Source: Echinococcus granulosus
Lineage: Eukaryota; Platyhelminthes; Cestoda; Cyclophyllidea; Taeniidae
Direction: 5' to 3'
DNA: 64,000 nucleotides
Assembly: GCF_000524195.1 (NCBI RefSeq)
Contig: NW_020170435.1
Coordinates: 304,246-368,245 of the forward strand
Shown here: positions 22,665 to 35,400 of the stretch, in pieces
Layout: the number at the start of each line of letters is the position of its first letter
How positions within the stretch are numbered: the stretch's first letter is position 1
The notes under the pieces: generated by a model
Told to the model about the DNA's origin: nothing
Database searches by the model: none
The model's input: the letters and a program-made list of their open reading frames with translations, nothing else
Position numbers and translations under genes: made by a program

Positions 22665-23333
22665 GTTGAACTTGGCTTTGGTAGCTCTTCTAGTATGGAT
22701 CTTCACGCCTTCCGCGTCGAGTTGGTTCGGCATTTTGTTACCGAATACGGAGATTTTGTTCTCTTGGACCAATGTTACGCCTCAAATCATCTACAAAAAC
22801 TTAGTGAGGTATGCCGTGCTACGTCGTCGACGTAGAGAAGTGCTGGATAATCCTGGGCATGGGTGTCATACTTCATCGTGGTTGAAACCGACCGATACGG
22901 AACTACACCTAGAACAGGTTTTTTCTCTCTTCAGCCACCACTATCTTTACAATTTTACCCCTTTTTCCCCCAGATCCAGAAGATAATCGCACTTATGTTG
23001 AAGTGGGTACGCCAGACAGTAAAAGACGGAGCACCGAGACCAACAAACGAGGTGATAGCAGCCCCGGACCATACGCTAGAGTCCCTTTCGGCCATGCATC
23101 CAGCGGAGAGGCGTCTCGTTTTGGCTCGCGCTGAAGCCGCCTGTCTCTCCAAACCCACAACGACTGCAGCAAGGCGCGCCTCCACCAGCAAAGGATACGT
23201 CAAACAGATCTCTCCGTGGCTGAGAGAACTTATGGCCAAGCACGATGTTGCAGCCCCCGGAAGTCATCCCTCCCATATGATAATTGAAGAGGGGAGGGAG
23301 GGGGTCAAAGGAGAAGTTACGGAAGTCCGATAA
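22665..23333 (+). CDS. Unidentified two-exon C-terminal coding segment
   Basis: Exon A (22665-22808, 48 codons) follows an acceptor ending gtctag and ends at GAG before gtatgc. Exon B (22974-23333) begins after a strong tract ending cccccag and runs 119 codons to TAA. Both junctions are phase 0. Joined, the product reads through FRVELVRHFVTEYGDF, ASNHLQKLSE and then IIALMLKWVRQTVKDGAPRP, followed by a charged, alanine-rich tail. Phase agreement and protein-like composition support it. I do not recognise the family. It could be the far end of NOC3 with a diverged tail or the last exons of a separate gene whose upstream exons lie in 21425-22664. The opposite strand of exon A is also partly open (22542-22772). 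Confidence 0.45.
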
Positions 23334-23964
23334 TGGTATTCATAAAGTAGCACGTTGTATAAAAAAGACGTTTTAAGCGTACGTTGTTTTTCATTTTATG
23401 GAAATGCGTAAAGTGGGATGCAACAGCGGCCGTGATAACAGCAGGTCTTTTTCTTTGGCATTACTAATAGGTGGTGATAGGGGCTTTCACAAACTGAGGC
23501 GTGAGATTCTCTGGCGCCTATTTGTACAGATCTGGAGGACTGATGATTGTTTAGTCTTCGTGGGTGTTCTTCTGGAAGCCGGTGGTGTGCCATTCTTTTA
23601 CATCGGTACGGTCTCTCACGGCTTTGTCGAAGACTTGTCGGCACACATCGTCTGCAGCGCCAAGCGAACTCTTAGTTGGTTAAATCTACCGAGACTCACT
23701 ACAGGAGGATTTGAGAGACGTCCGATGTTGGCAACTTCCTACAAACGGGTTCTCTTATCGTAAACTAGCGCAAATTTGAGCCGTTGGTAGCCTATTTACC
23801 TTGCAGTGACACACAGTTTTCACTTGTAATGGATGTCGACTGCTTTCCAAATGGTTCGACTGGCAATTTAGTATGATACAATGACAAATTGACCAGAGAA
23901 ACGGCATTTCTTTTTTCCACAAAATGAAAACCAGTATTTTCAGGATTTATTATTCTTTTGTTCT
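23334..23964. other. Convergent 3' region
   Basis: It lies between the stop of the plus-strand segment and the stop of CDC123 on the minus strand. A 121-codon plus-strand frame (23398-23763) has an ATG but no recognisable domain and is probably fortuitous. Confidence 0.4.
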
Positions 23965-25883
23965 TCAACATGCTAGAAAAGACGATAAAAAAATGACAAA
24001 ACTAGACAAAGAAAAAGGCAAACAGAGCGGTGATATCAATCCCCTTACTGCTTGAATCAGGTCGATGAGTTTTTCGGGATCTCCTCCAGATGAGATATCC
24101 ACCAAATCTATGGGTAATTTGTATTGGGAGAACACACTGGAGCGCATCGTCTTATCGCTTTGCCAACGGAAGTGCACCTCCTGAAACAGAAGGGTTCTTT
24201 GAGTCCAAAACGGAACTTTGACTTTACGCCTGTTCCATATAATTGAAGGCCATGGGGGTGGAATTGCACGCCTTTCACCACTACCAACAGCTGGCGCACT
24301 TCATCGTGGACCAGCCCAGCCACCGTTCGCCATGGTAGAAGCAAGCAACGCTGGCAGCGTGTGCAAGTACCCATTTGCCTTGTAAACGAAGGCGTTAAAC
24401 TCCAACCCTGAGATGCCCCTACTGTAGCGGTTTCTAGTCCACAGCATTTCATTCCTGTTAATGTCAAATCTACGGAACGCCTCATTCCAAGGATGGCTGC
24501 CATGGAATCACCCAAGAAATAACTCCCTATGGGAGAGGAGTGGAATGGGTGTTCTAGCACGGTTCAGAAGTATTGTCAAACCGTTCTACACCGAAGCTAC
24601 ATTCCTAGTGTAAATTAAACCGTGAGGAAGGCATGCCAATATAACAGTAGGCAGCAATGCCGAAGAGGGAAGCAATAAATCCACCCCTTGAAGTATGTTG
24701 TCGGCAATTTAACCAAAGCTCTCTCACTATTTATCACTCACCTTGTCAATGGGGAAAAGTCTCAGCTCCGACCAGTTAAACATTAGACCATCCGTAGGAG
24801 GACCATGGACATTGAAGTCGATCAACTTGACACAACCCGGTGATTCAAACTTTTGGGAGGTAAAAGTTGTGAGGTGAACTTACCTTGTGCCCAACTGACA
24901 CGTCCATTACATCTGCAGGAGGAATAATAGAATGGATGACCTACAATCGTCCAGAGGAAAATTTCCCTTGATATTTCTGTCAAAAAAGTCGAAAATGACT
25001 CGCTTTATGTTGACCTGTTCGATTTCAATAAAGTTGAAGTAGGAGTCGTAGTGCCGTTGACAAATAGCTGAAAGGCTCTGAATAGGAAACAGTCGGTTAA
25101 CTAGTCACCTACCGTAGAGCTGATTGGTTCTGATGAAGCATCGAAATTCACCGTCGGGACGGATTTGGCGCCAGGCTCGTAGGACTAACTTCAAAGAATG
25201 CTGTGGTTCATCGACCTCCTCATTCCTTTTAGCGTCTGTACAAAAAGCGAATCTGATTACTCAAATACAGACAAGAGGGAGGTACATACGGTGCGTAGAT
25301 GTCGTGAGATATGAAATCTGAAGCCTTTAAAAGAACAAGGAGATCAGTTGCAGAGGTGCATTTTAGAGTGGAGCCGAAGTTAATCCAAGCCGCGTCCTTG
25401 GGAGCACTCCAGTTGAGTTTGGGAAAGACTGCTCCATCGAGAGAAGCAATAATTTCGTTAACTTTGGCCTCAAAATCTGGGAATGATGGTGCTTCTAGTT
25501 CATCATCAGACCCGTCTTCGTTTGACCAGGAATCCTAAATACCGATGCCAGATAAAGTTAAAAATTGTTGGAAAGTACTCAGTGATTAAGTCGTTAAATT
25601 AACATCTTACATCATCAGAGTCATCTGAGAATCCATCACGTTCAGCTTTAATGGAGTGAGCACTATAAGTTCCTGTTCATCGATTTGATTAAAGAACCTA
25701 CTTTTTAGGAGAAACTAAGGGAGCATTTTTTATGTAATCAAGAATTTCGTCAGGAAGGTCCATGATAAAACTGTAAAGCAGTTAATTGGAAAGAGACAGA
25801 AGGACAAACCTTTTGATTGTGTATTTTTTAAAGCGTGGATACCAAGACTCGAATGAACACGCCAGAACATCACCGCGCTTCAT
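23965..25883 (-). CDS. CDC123: CDC123, eIF2 assembly chaperone (ATP-grasp)
   Basis: Nine minus-strand exons: 25810-25883, 25702-25770, 25611-25662, 25290-25534, 25109-25225, 24945-25075, 24884-24912, 24742-24849 and 23965-24180. They join to 346 residues (human 336). CDC123 is a cytoplasmic ATP-grasp protein that helps eIF2gamma join the eIF2 complex. Landmarks: start MKRGDVLACSFESWYPRFKK, an acidic stretch near 59-80, FPKLNWSAPKDAAW with K104, FRCFIRTNQLYG, D233 in YVMDVS, LIDFN with D250 and N252 (metal and ATP ligands of the family), and the C-terminal YKLPIDLVDISSGGD. The seven shorter introns are 32 to 76 nt and the last is 561 nt. The exon 4/5 junction is ambiguous: a 64-nt intron (chosen) or a 37-nt intron adding nine residues. 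The last 28 or so residues are hydrophobic and unlike human, so the real end may use another small exon. A 3' acceptor lies 11 bases before the ATG. Confidence 0.95.
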
Positions 25884-25894
25884 TTTCCAGGAAC

Positions 25895-25896
25895 CT
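25895..25896 (-). other. 3' splice acceptor before the CDC123 start
   Basis: On the minus strand a pyrimidine-rich run ending ctatgttcag finishes 11 bases before the ATG. It fits a trans-splice acceptor or a 5' UTR intron end. Confidence 0.5.
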
Positions 25897-28800
25897 GAAC
25901 ATAGAAAGATTAAGCAACGCCCAAAAACAAAATGCAAGTAGAGGAAAAGTGTGCTATTCTACAGAAACATTAAGGTCAGAGAGTAAAAAAATAAGGCTCT
26001 ATTCCACTCGACTAATACAGTTGTATCTAATCAAGGGTAACTAGGCTAGTCTTTCTTCACAAGAAAGCACAGAGAGACAACCGCGGCCGCAGAGTTGCCA
26101 GAACCAAAAATCTCCCAAACAATCTTACCCATTTTAATGGAAAACGGACTCTATTACACCATACATTTAATTCAAGAAGGAAAAAATTCGGAACAAATGC
26201 CCACACTTTAAGTGAATATAAACTATTGCCAGAAGGGTATTTCAGAGCTTTTTAGCTGATACTAAGCAAGAAATGTGAGCGAATATACTCAGCATCGAAA
26301 AATAAAGAGGAAACCCCACCTACATGTGTTTGAAGGGTCACGAGGGTTATCAACAGTGCAAGGACTCCCAATTTAAATTATCCGCCATGTAAATCAACCT
26401 CGTATCGTGTGCAAACACATAAATAAACCTCCAGCGGTAACTGGTTGCGCAAAATTTGACTAGATCACATTTTTCCAAGCACTTTATGCATTAAAGGTAA
26501 AATTTATTTGACTGTACACTTTATATCTGTGCATTTAATTTACCCATTTATTATGCATCCATCCCTTCCTGTATTCGGACTTTGGTGCATTTGAAGAAAA
26601 CCACTGGCATTAGTAAAAAAAATTTGGTCAGATGCATTGAGTTGGACACTTTTGCAGCATTTTAATTGTTTGGTAGGCTGCACGTCTTTTGCGGATTTCT
26701 GTTTACCCTTCCCTTATTGAGTTACAAGTCAAAACATGCGTCGATTCGCAGCGTTTAGCAACCTCTTATAGACAAAAAGGATAATAAACCCGGAGGATAC
26801 ATACATATTCGACATAGAGGGCTTGGGGCTATTGGTATGGCCCAGAGGACAGTCTAACCGGATTAACTACAATGGGAGACAAATCACCCAGCACAATAAA
26901 TCAGGCTTTGAACGGCCAACGCATCACGAGCATGCATTAGGGCAAAACAATCCAGCACATGCGAGCGTCTGAGTACTAAATCATTTTTTATATTTTGACT
27001 CTAATTGTTTCTTTTCTGTAACTAGTAGAAAGTTCCTAAATTCTTTTGAAAAGAAAGATACAATCATTGCATTCATAACAAAATTTTTAGAAAAATGCCA
27101 ACTTATGAATGTTTCCTTTGAAAAGTTAATCAGTGCTTCAACTGATACCAATGCAAAGTTTATTTAATGTAATTTGAGTTTAAGTTTATGCACTTACATT
27201 CATATAGTTTGATTAACGCAATTTTATGCATTATTGCATAAAAACTGCCCGGTCTTTAAAATTTCTTGTACCTAACAATCTCTGAAGGTGCGGATGAAGT
27301 AACCTGGATGTATGGTTAATATAATGGTAGATATTCATGAACTCATCTATTACGCGATCCTGAAGGTCTCTTTCCTTTTTTTAATATTTACTGCTTCTTT
27401 AAAAATTGTCTGCAAGTCTGACATACTAATCAAGTTGCAACATAATGCCCAAAAACACACATGAAGTTGTTCAAATGTTGGATACACCAGCTTGCCGGTA
27501 CAAAAGATCACGTTTTGAGAGAAGTTGTGTGCAAGTTTCGTCATCGCCATCACCATCATTTTTGTTACAATGCTATGGCAATGACAACGCCAAATAGAAT
27601 CTTAGATACTTCAGCATTTTGATGTGGTTCTTAAACCTTCGACCCAAAACTTAAGTGTTCGAGTCTTCATTATGTAATGTGCAGATTTGACGGTTTGTTC
27701 AACCGTGTGTTGAACATGCAAGTACTTGAGTCTACGCGGTTTGCGCTTCCACTAGGCGTCATGATTATGGCACCGTGCTGGGTGCCCTTCGGGCCTCCTG
27801 TACGTTTCTAAGTAATTTACTCCGCCATACTATGGCAGCTTTGCTGCGATTTCGAAGGATTAAATAATCCTATCCCGTTAGCATTTATATGAAGCAAACA
27901 GAAATCAGAACTCCATTAGTTTGCTTCCCTAAAACTGTACAAGTCAGCAAAGACCCCGATTTTGACCTTATGGTTTGCAAATCACGCGGAACCATGATGA
28001 TCAAAAAGGTGGATTATAAGACTTAAGGTGATCGATTTTACCCAGAATGATAAGTTAGACACGATAAAATAGTTACTTTGATAATAGTTCTCGAAAAAAG
28101 GGACTCAGGAAAATATGAACTTACAACTCAAACGCTATTAGCCAATTACGCAACTACTCCAACGTTTATCCAATCATTTTCCAAATTTTCGTTCCCATAA
28201 TTCAAAATTGGTGTGCAAATATGTACTAATGCTTTTGTGATGTTCTAGATTTTCTCCTCACTCTCATAAAGGGTGCACCTAATGGTGCCACCGGTGCTAT
28301 TTCACATGCACATTCGCACTCATAGATCACCAAACCTGCAGTAATTCAGCTTGAATCTGCCTGACGCACGCACCGGATGTAAGCGATTATACGAAAGATG
28401 CCTGTTTACGTCTACACAGACGTCTTCCGGTTAAAGTTCTGAGTGCGGGTTCCACCATCTCGATTTTACCACCTCCAGAACAGTCGGCGGTAGTGTAAAT
28501 AATATCCGATTCCACGCGTTGAAGAGAGAGCGTCACCTGGACGATGTTTACCTTCGGCATCCAGGCACACATTCCACGTTGAACATGTGGTGCGTGTCAT
28601 TATCCCCACATCTAACCCCTTATACCATCTTTAATCCTTTTTGGGATATTGTTTGAGGGGCTACCTAGAAGCTCACCAACCATTTCCGAAAACTCGGTGA
28701 ATCTGCGCACGTCTCCTGTACAGGCTAAGCCAGAACTGAAACCAGCTCGTGTGCCTTCAGAGGTAGCGCCAATAAAAATGGTTTGGTAAAATAAGACGGA

Positions 28801-29154
28801 AAAGTCCTTGTTGTTCTCTTTTCAACAAAAAAGCCCCAACAGAACACTTCTTCTTCTTTAAAAATCTGCAAAATCAAAGTAGGCAGATGTAGCTAACTAA
28901 ACAGACTAGTTGTTTCATTTTTTTGTCTTTCTGTTTACTCCGTTTTGCATGCGTTGTGTCGCCATACTTATCAAAGCGAGGCGGGGGTGGAGTCGGGGGC
29001 GAGTGAACTTGTTTACACTTCGACGTGGTAACAGCTCTGTGCGTCATTACCATTATCACCTTGTCACTGCAACCACCACCTCTCCACCTCCAGCACACAA
29101 ACAAACCGATTTCCACAGGTGGTATCATAACTGCATGGCCTTATTGTTTAGGCT

Positions 29155-29267
29155 CACGCACGCACGTACGCACGCGCCCAGGCAGCGCACCGAGAGGGTG
29201 CACAAACACCCGATAAATCGATTGTGCTCGCGTGTGTGCGTGCGTGCGTACACGCACTTGCGTGTGC
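29155..29267. repeat. Inverted pair of CG/CA and GT/GC alternating tracts
   Basis: A run of CACGCACG type (29155-29178) is followed about 50 bases later by its approximate complement of GTGTGCGTGCGTGCGT type (29229-29256) and a further GTG tract. The two can pair as a long imperfect hairpin. Alternating purine-pyrimidine sequence of this kind favours Z-DNA. Confidence 0.6.
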
Positions 29268-29955
29268 TAGCGCTCCGTTGATAGGTAGCCTTACCGTTAC
29301 CGACCCACACCCTTCGGCGTCCGTGTTTCAAAGAATTCCTCCTTGGCTCTTGCATGATGGCCACGCACTCGCATCCTTCAGGCCCTAGGCTCATGAATGT
29401 CCTCGTGTTGATGGACCTTTAGGCTTGAGGTACCACTTCAGATTACGCGGGATTTTTGTAAAAGTGTGGGAGGTAGATGCTTAGCCCCTACCGCACCAGA
29501 TCTGCAAACGCTCTGTGTTAGTTCAAAGTGGGAGACGTTTAAATGAGGTGAAATGTAAGGCGAAGGGGGCCTCGTCACTTTAATTCCTCGGAAAAAGAAG
29601 TCACCGTGGGGATCCTACAGACAGCGGTGAATGAACTTTAACGTCAGACCTTCTGTGGATAAAGTTCTACCTGGTCCGTGGATTGAATGGCGGAGGCTGA
29701 CATGACAACAAAACCGGAGGAGACATAGAAAGTAGTGTTGGGTGATGAGTGGTCAGGCCGAAATAATGTGGTAATTATCAACAGCCATTCCTGTTCCGCT
29801 GCGTGGAGTGCCTCGAATCTGGCACCTGGTTGACGAGTGGCGTAAAGTGCAACAATGTGGGTGATAGAAGGAAAGGGAGAGGAGGGAATTGGATAGTCCC
29901 TGTTTAACTTAAACCACTATCAGCTTTTTAACAAAAATATGTGAAAGGTCGTGGC

Positions 29956-29971
29956 GTCTCATATATGTGAC
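29956..29971. repeat. Hairpin family copy 4 (degenerate)
   Basis: Arms GTCTCA and TGTGAC, one mismatch. The 15 bases ATATGTGACACAGGG are shared exactly with the copy near 1887-1901, which suggests common descent from one longer repeat. Confidence 0.45.
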
Positions 29972-30620
29972 ACAGGGACTCCCCTACCCAAACTTGGCAC
30001 ACCCCATCTGTATATGAGCTGCCTACTGGTTAATGTTAATTGCCGGTTGATCCGCATGTGCTAAGGCCTATGCATGTGTCCACCTCGCGTTACTGACAGG
30101 TCCAGGTATGCCCCAAACACTCCATCCAATGCGACCTCTCTGGAGAGTACCTCCTCCCACGTGCACAGGGAAGGGGCAGGCAAACTGTTGACGGAACCCA
30201 TTGATACCAGAGCCGGTCTAGTTAGACCCGACAACTTCCCCCCACTGTCAAAGGAGATTAAACTCATCAGCACTTTGTCCTCATCATTCAAGTAGCCCAA
30301 AGTTCAAGGTCAAGTGGAGAATAGGACCCTAAAATAGTACATTTCCTTTGCAAGAGTGCATTACAAGTGGCCACGGAATCTCATCCTTCCTCATTTGTCA
30401 CTTAACTATGAGCCCAGTTGGCTCCAACTTAATGGGTGACATTAGTGACAAGTAGTAAGTCCATTTCGACGCCTCATACCGTCCGTCCATCTCGGGTGGA
30501 CAATCAATCCTGTCTGATGGGCAACATCAAATTCCTCAGAATGGGTTGTTACATAGAGGGTATGGTTTGGAATCCGTCGCCTTCTTGACTGCCCCATCTT
30601 CAAACATTTTTGCGTTCAGC

Positions 30621-30636
30621 GTCACATATATGTAAC
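30621..30636. repeat. Hairpin family copy 5
   Basis: GTCACA and TGTAAC arms with one mismatch around a short AT centre. Confidence 0.4.
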
Positions 30637-32250
30637 ATATACTCTGTGTGTCTTAACGCTTATTGACTGCAACAATTTGGGTCACAGAGAGATTGGTTGA
30701 GGTTACACAACAAAATGGATGTAAAATGATAAACATCATGTGTCTAATAGTTGCTGAATGACAGCTGAACTAGTTAGTCCGCTGTGCGCGCATCCATTGG
30801 TGCTACATTCGAAGAGTAGACCATCCAGACCGCAATGTCATAGATGATGATAAAGAAAGGGTTAATTTTCCTCACCGAAAAGTAATTTGTCACTCTCCCT
30901 GAAGAATATATCCACCCACCTTCTCTGATATCCTCCTCGAACCGAAAATTACTAGATGGAGGAAGCGGTAGCACCTTTCAAATTTCCTTTCTTTAAATGG
31001 CTTATCCAATTAATGTCCTGTTTAGCTGCTTTTTTACCAATGCTGCCCCATCCTTTGCAGACTAGAGGAAACGCGAGAGTTGGTGGTAATCACAGTCACT
31101 GCCAAGCTCTGAGCTGAAGGGAAAGTTGCCCGTTGCAACCAACTGGATATTTGTCTGCTGTAATCTAACTAGAACAAGTCAACCAATCAGCTTGCAACAC
31201 AAATCTTCTGCAACCCTACCTGTCATCAACTGGCAAATGACACCTGTTACACAAATGTGGTATGCTTGATAGAGTAAGAGTGACATGTAGGGGATTTGAT
31301 GTGACATCTACAAGCAGGGGAATTTAATAAGAGAAACTTAATCCCTGAGAGGATCCTTCGAGGCCCCTTTTATTAACGGACGGAGTTAAGGGAGGAGGGA
31401 TGTGTGCGAGTCCAGGTGAAAGGTAATACCTCTTCCTCCTCCGCCGCTTCCAAATAGCCCCCTTACTCATCTACAAACGTCCTGGGGAAGTTTGGAAATT
31501 CCTAAATCCGGATTCTTTTTCTCTACATTGTGGAGGCAAAAGTCTTTTGTAGGAAAAAAAAACTAATGGATAGGATAGTAAAATTTATAATGCACTTTTT
31601 AAATAGTGTTTCCTACTTTCTTTTTTTGTTCTTTTTTTTTTGTTTTTTTCTCCCTCTAGAGGCTATAACGTGAGGATGCATTTTATTTCTGCTTAAATTT
31701 TGTAATTTTTATCCACCAGATGATGCTGATGATGGTGGTGAGGGTTTAGGGTCCCCTAAGAAAAAAGGCAGTGAGAAAAAGTTCTAATGACGCACTTTTT
31801 TCGCCTTTCCCTCATTTTCACCCTCAAGTTAATACCGCCCCTCTTATTCTTCTTGACCTTCACCCCCCATTCCCTCCTCCGTGCTCCGGCCTCCCCCTCC
31901 CCACTGCAATGCCTCCTTTAAGAGGGAGGGTTTAAAAGAAAAAATGCCCCACTCCCTCTCACACTCTCTATCTCTCTCCCTTTCTTTTTTACCTTGACTT
32001 GACAAATTGATAAACAGCTGATGCTTCAAATTCAAAATGCGCGTCACTTGTGAGAATCAATAATTTGACCAAATTTTTTGTGAATTTCCGCCCAACTTGA
32101 CACGCTTTTTTCCCTCCCCACAACTGACGTCTAGCCTCCACCTTCTGCCTTTGTTGCTGTCGTGGTATAGAAACAGGAAAGTCACATTTTGTGCCAAATT
32201 TCTATTTTATCCAATCTTCTCACCTACGGAGAGGCATATATATACGCACC

Positions 32251-32342
32251 CGCACACACACACACACTTGGAAACACACCTACACATACACACACAAGCG
32301 GAGAGAACGTGTGTGAGAGAGAGCGAGAGAGAGAAAGAGAGA
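32251..32342. repeat. CA then GA microsatellite tracts upstream of the A1CF-like gene
   Basis: An interrupted CA run passes into a GA-rich run about 160 bases before the start codon. It is probably in the 5' UTR or promoter. Confidence 0.75.
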
Positions 32343-32499
32343 CCTGACTTGCAAATTTTAATCGGTTGTTGAAAAGGCTTGTTTATTCTAATAAAGCCCC
32401 GGAACCAACGAATCACAAGCCTTGGTGCATTTGGTGTATTATCGCAACACAAGCACTGAGCCAACCAACCAGTCGGTACGCTTCGGTCATTGTTTGGTC

Positions 32500-35400
32500 A
32501 TGTCGTCGTGCTGTGATGTAAATCAACTTGAGTGTGGCCTTCACTCGCTGCAACTGAGCCTGGCTAGCGGTGCTGCGACTGCAGGAAGGCCTCCCTACCA
32601 AATTAGTGATTGGAGTATGAGCCTTGACGCCGCCCTGTCACAGAGTCTTGTCAGTCGACAAGGCAATCAAAATGCAGCGGCTCTCTCCGCAGAGGAGGGA
32701 ATTGAAAAACTCCTCAGCCGAACCAAGTACACTATTGCTAAGGAGAATGGTCAACGTCGGTATGGACCGCCACCCAATTGGACAGGTGAGATACCGCCAC
32801 GGGGATGTGAAGTTTTTGTGGGAAAAATTCCACGAGATTGCTTTGAGGATGAGTTGATACCAATCTTTGAAAAGGTCGGTCTAATCTACATGTTTCGTTT
32901 GATGATGGAGTTCAACGGACACAACCGAGGCTATGGGTTCTGTGTGTACACCGCGCGAGAGGACGCCAAACGCGCGGTGGATGAGCTAAACAATTACGAA
33001 ATCAGGAAGGGCAAAACCATCGGTGTGTGCCTGAGTGTTGACAATTGCCGTCTCTTTGTGGGCGGTATTCCAAAGAACAAGACAAAGGAGGAGATTCTCG
33101 TGGAAATGCAAAAGGTCACCGATGGCGTAAAAGACGTTATCTGCTATCCCAGTGTGGCCGATAAGTCCAAGAATCGGGGATTCGCCTTTGTGGAATACGA
33201 GAGCCACAAAGCAGCCGCCATGGCTAGACGTAAACTCATTCCTGGACGGATTCAACCCTGGGGTCAACAGATAGCTGTTGACTGGGCCGAACCAGAGCGA
33301 GAAGTCAACGAAGAGATTATGATGAAGGTATGGGACAACAATTTTTTTTCTATTTCTTATCTTTTTTTGTAAAAGCCCTTTATTCATGAACTGTAGGTTA
33401 AGATTTTGTATGTCCGAAATCTGATGCTTGGTACAACAGAGGAGCAGCTACGGGCTCAATTTCTGGAGGCTGCAGGGGCTGGAGATCAGGCTATTGAACG
33501 AGTGAAAAAAATTAGTGACTACGCTTTTATTCACTTCAAAGATCGCGAAGTGGCACAAAGATGTCTGGAAAAATTAAATGGTAGACCACTTTTTATTTTT
33601 CTCTTTATGCTCGAAATGGATTAATACATAAACGTTTTACTAATCTAGATTTTCCGTTATTTTAAATATTTGTCTACTGTGCCTTTTGTGAAAAAAAAAT
33701 CTGGAAAATTTTCAATCTGCAGAATTTTTCAAAGCTGACACAAAATTTTGAGTTATTTGTCAATCAGCTGTTTATTTATTGATTAGACAAAAATCGATTC
33801 CTGGTTTATGACGTCAAATCATCTGTTTATGGCGCCTAAAATGATCACTTTTTGATGGGTGTTGCAGTTAGACAAGCGTCAGTAGTTGATTGGGGAGAAA
33901 TTCCCCTTTTCCATTAGCGGACCAATAGGAGGGCAGCTTTAGCGGGGATGACGAGCACCTAGCCAATAGAATCACGAGGTTAGATGAAAGCGACTGAGGA
34001 ACTTACCTCTGATTGGCTAATTAGTGATTATTTCCTAATCAGGAACTATAATTGATGGTTCCACAGTGGAGGTAACATGGGCTAAACCTGCAGATAAAGG
34101 TGAACCTTTACGCTCTCAAAATTCCCGTTCGGGCAGACAGTTGATGGATTGGAGCCTTAACGGGGATGTTACAAGCCCTGCCAACTACTTCCTTGATCCC
34201 ACAACGGCCTTTTTGGCCGGATTCAGTCCTCTTATGCTTCCCGGCTCTGGGTAGGTTTCTTGCGGACCTTTGGGATTCCTAAGTAATGCAGAAATGGTTG
34301 TCTTCTCCATGCCCTCTTCTTTTTTCTCCTCCAGTTGTGCAAGAAGTAGTTCCGCTAGAATTGGACGACGGAATGCAGCTGGAGGTAGAAGCGCTGCCGC
34401 CCAACGTGAAAGAAAGCATCCAGTAGAGGTGAATCTCAACTCTTTTTTAATTACTTTGTAGACAAAATATCATAGATGAATCAAAATATTTGACTGATTG
34501 AATAGTGGTTTTGTATAGAGCGCCTATCAATCACTTAACTGAATATGCCTTTTATCGTGTTGACAAGTTACAATTTCTGGAGCTACCTTGCCGTGAGTTA
34601 CTTTATACCTTCCCAAAATGAGACAACAAGATCAAATTATTTGGCAAAAAATGGAAAAAGAAAGAGGAAAATAGATTTCCCCTCTCCCTCTACTCCCAAC
34701 CCCTTATAAGTAGGTATTTCAGTAGCGCTTTCTGATTCAACCACGCAGCGTGGATGAGATTGTTAGCCTTGCAGCCTACGAAATTCATTGTCTCTACGCG
34801 CTTGTGTTTTCGCGGTGAATGATTTCAACATCCTCAATCTATAATCAAAGTGCTTTTTCCAGCCGCTGACTTGTTAATTGTATGCGTACGTGTGTGCGTG
34901 ATTAGTAATGGTGGAAAGGTCTCCTCCCATCTCTTCCACCCTCCGATTCTCGCCAATCAGTTCAGCACTCACCCACACACACGCACACACAATACGACCG
35001 CACTAAAGGCAATTTTGCTAAGGCAAAAGAATGAAAGAAAATTGATGGATCACGGAAATAATTGAGGGAGGATAAAAGAGGTTCTGTCTCCTCTCTCATG
35101 ACCTTTTGGCGTCGCTCTTTGTCTCCTTGTCGCCTCGTTTCTCTCTGTCTCACCCATCTTTCACCTTGATCAGACATTATCCTCTTAATGTATTATATAA
35201 AAAAAGGAAAAATTATTCCAGATTTATTTAATTATGCGATTCTGATTATTTGACAAAAGGGAAAGACAAGTGGCAGCTCTTTTTGACACCTGTCTAATGC
35301 TCTTTTCTGGTAGAAACTGCAACAACATCAATCCAATCCAATGCTATATCAGGAGGTTTGTTGTACGCCCTCCCCACTTGCTTAGCCTGCAGCTCACTGC

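Larger units (their letters stand above)
25897..32499. other. Intergenic region between divergent CDC123 and A1CF-like genes
   Basis: About 6.6 kb without a supported gene. The first half is AT-rich. 28980-29290 is a GC-rich patch with alternating purine-pyrimidine tracts. Hairpins of the GTCACA family lie at 29956 and 30621, 350 bases apart after their spacing is counted. 31550-32400 is rich in T, CT, CA and GA runs and probably holds the promoter and 5' UTR of the downstream gene. Small frames (for example 30061-30300 minus) have no recognisable domain. Confidence 0.5.

Noticed and set aside
23398..23763. 121-codon frame with an ATG between convergent genes
   Set aside because: No recognisable domain, lies in the 3' flank, and the opposite strand is also open for 82 codons.
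24108..24560. 150-codon minus-strand frame overlapping the last CDC123 exon
   Set aside because: Lies mostly in the 561-nt CDC123 intron, in a frame other than the exon; no family recognised.
34043..34254. Treating the frame beginning at 34066 as an independent gene
   Set aside because: It is the third RRM end of the A1CF-like protein, entered by the acceptor at 34042.
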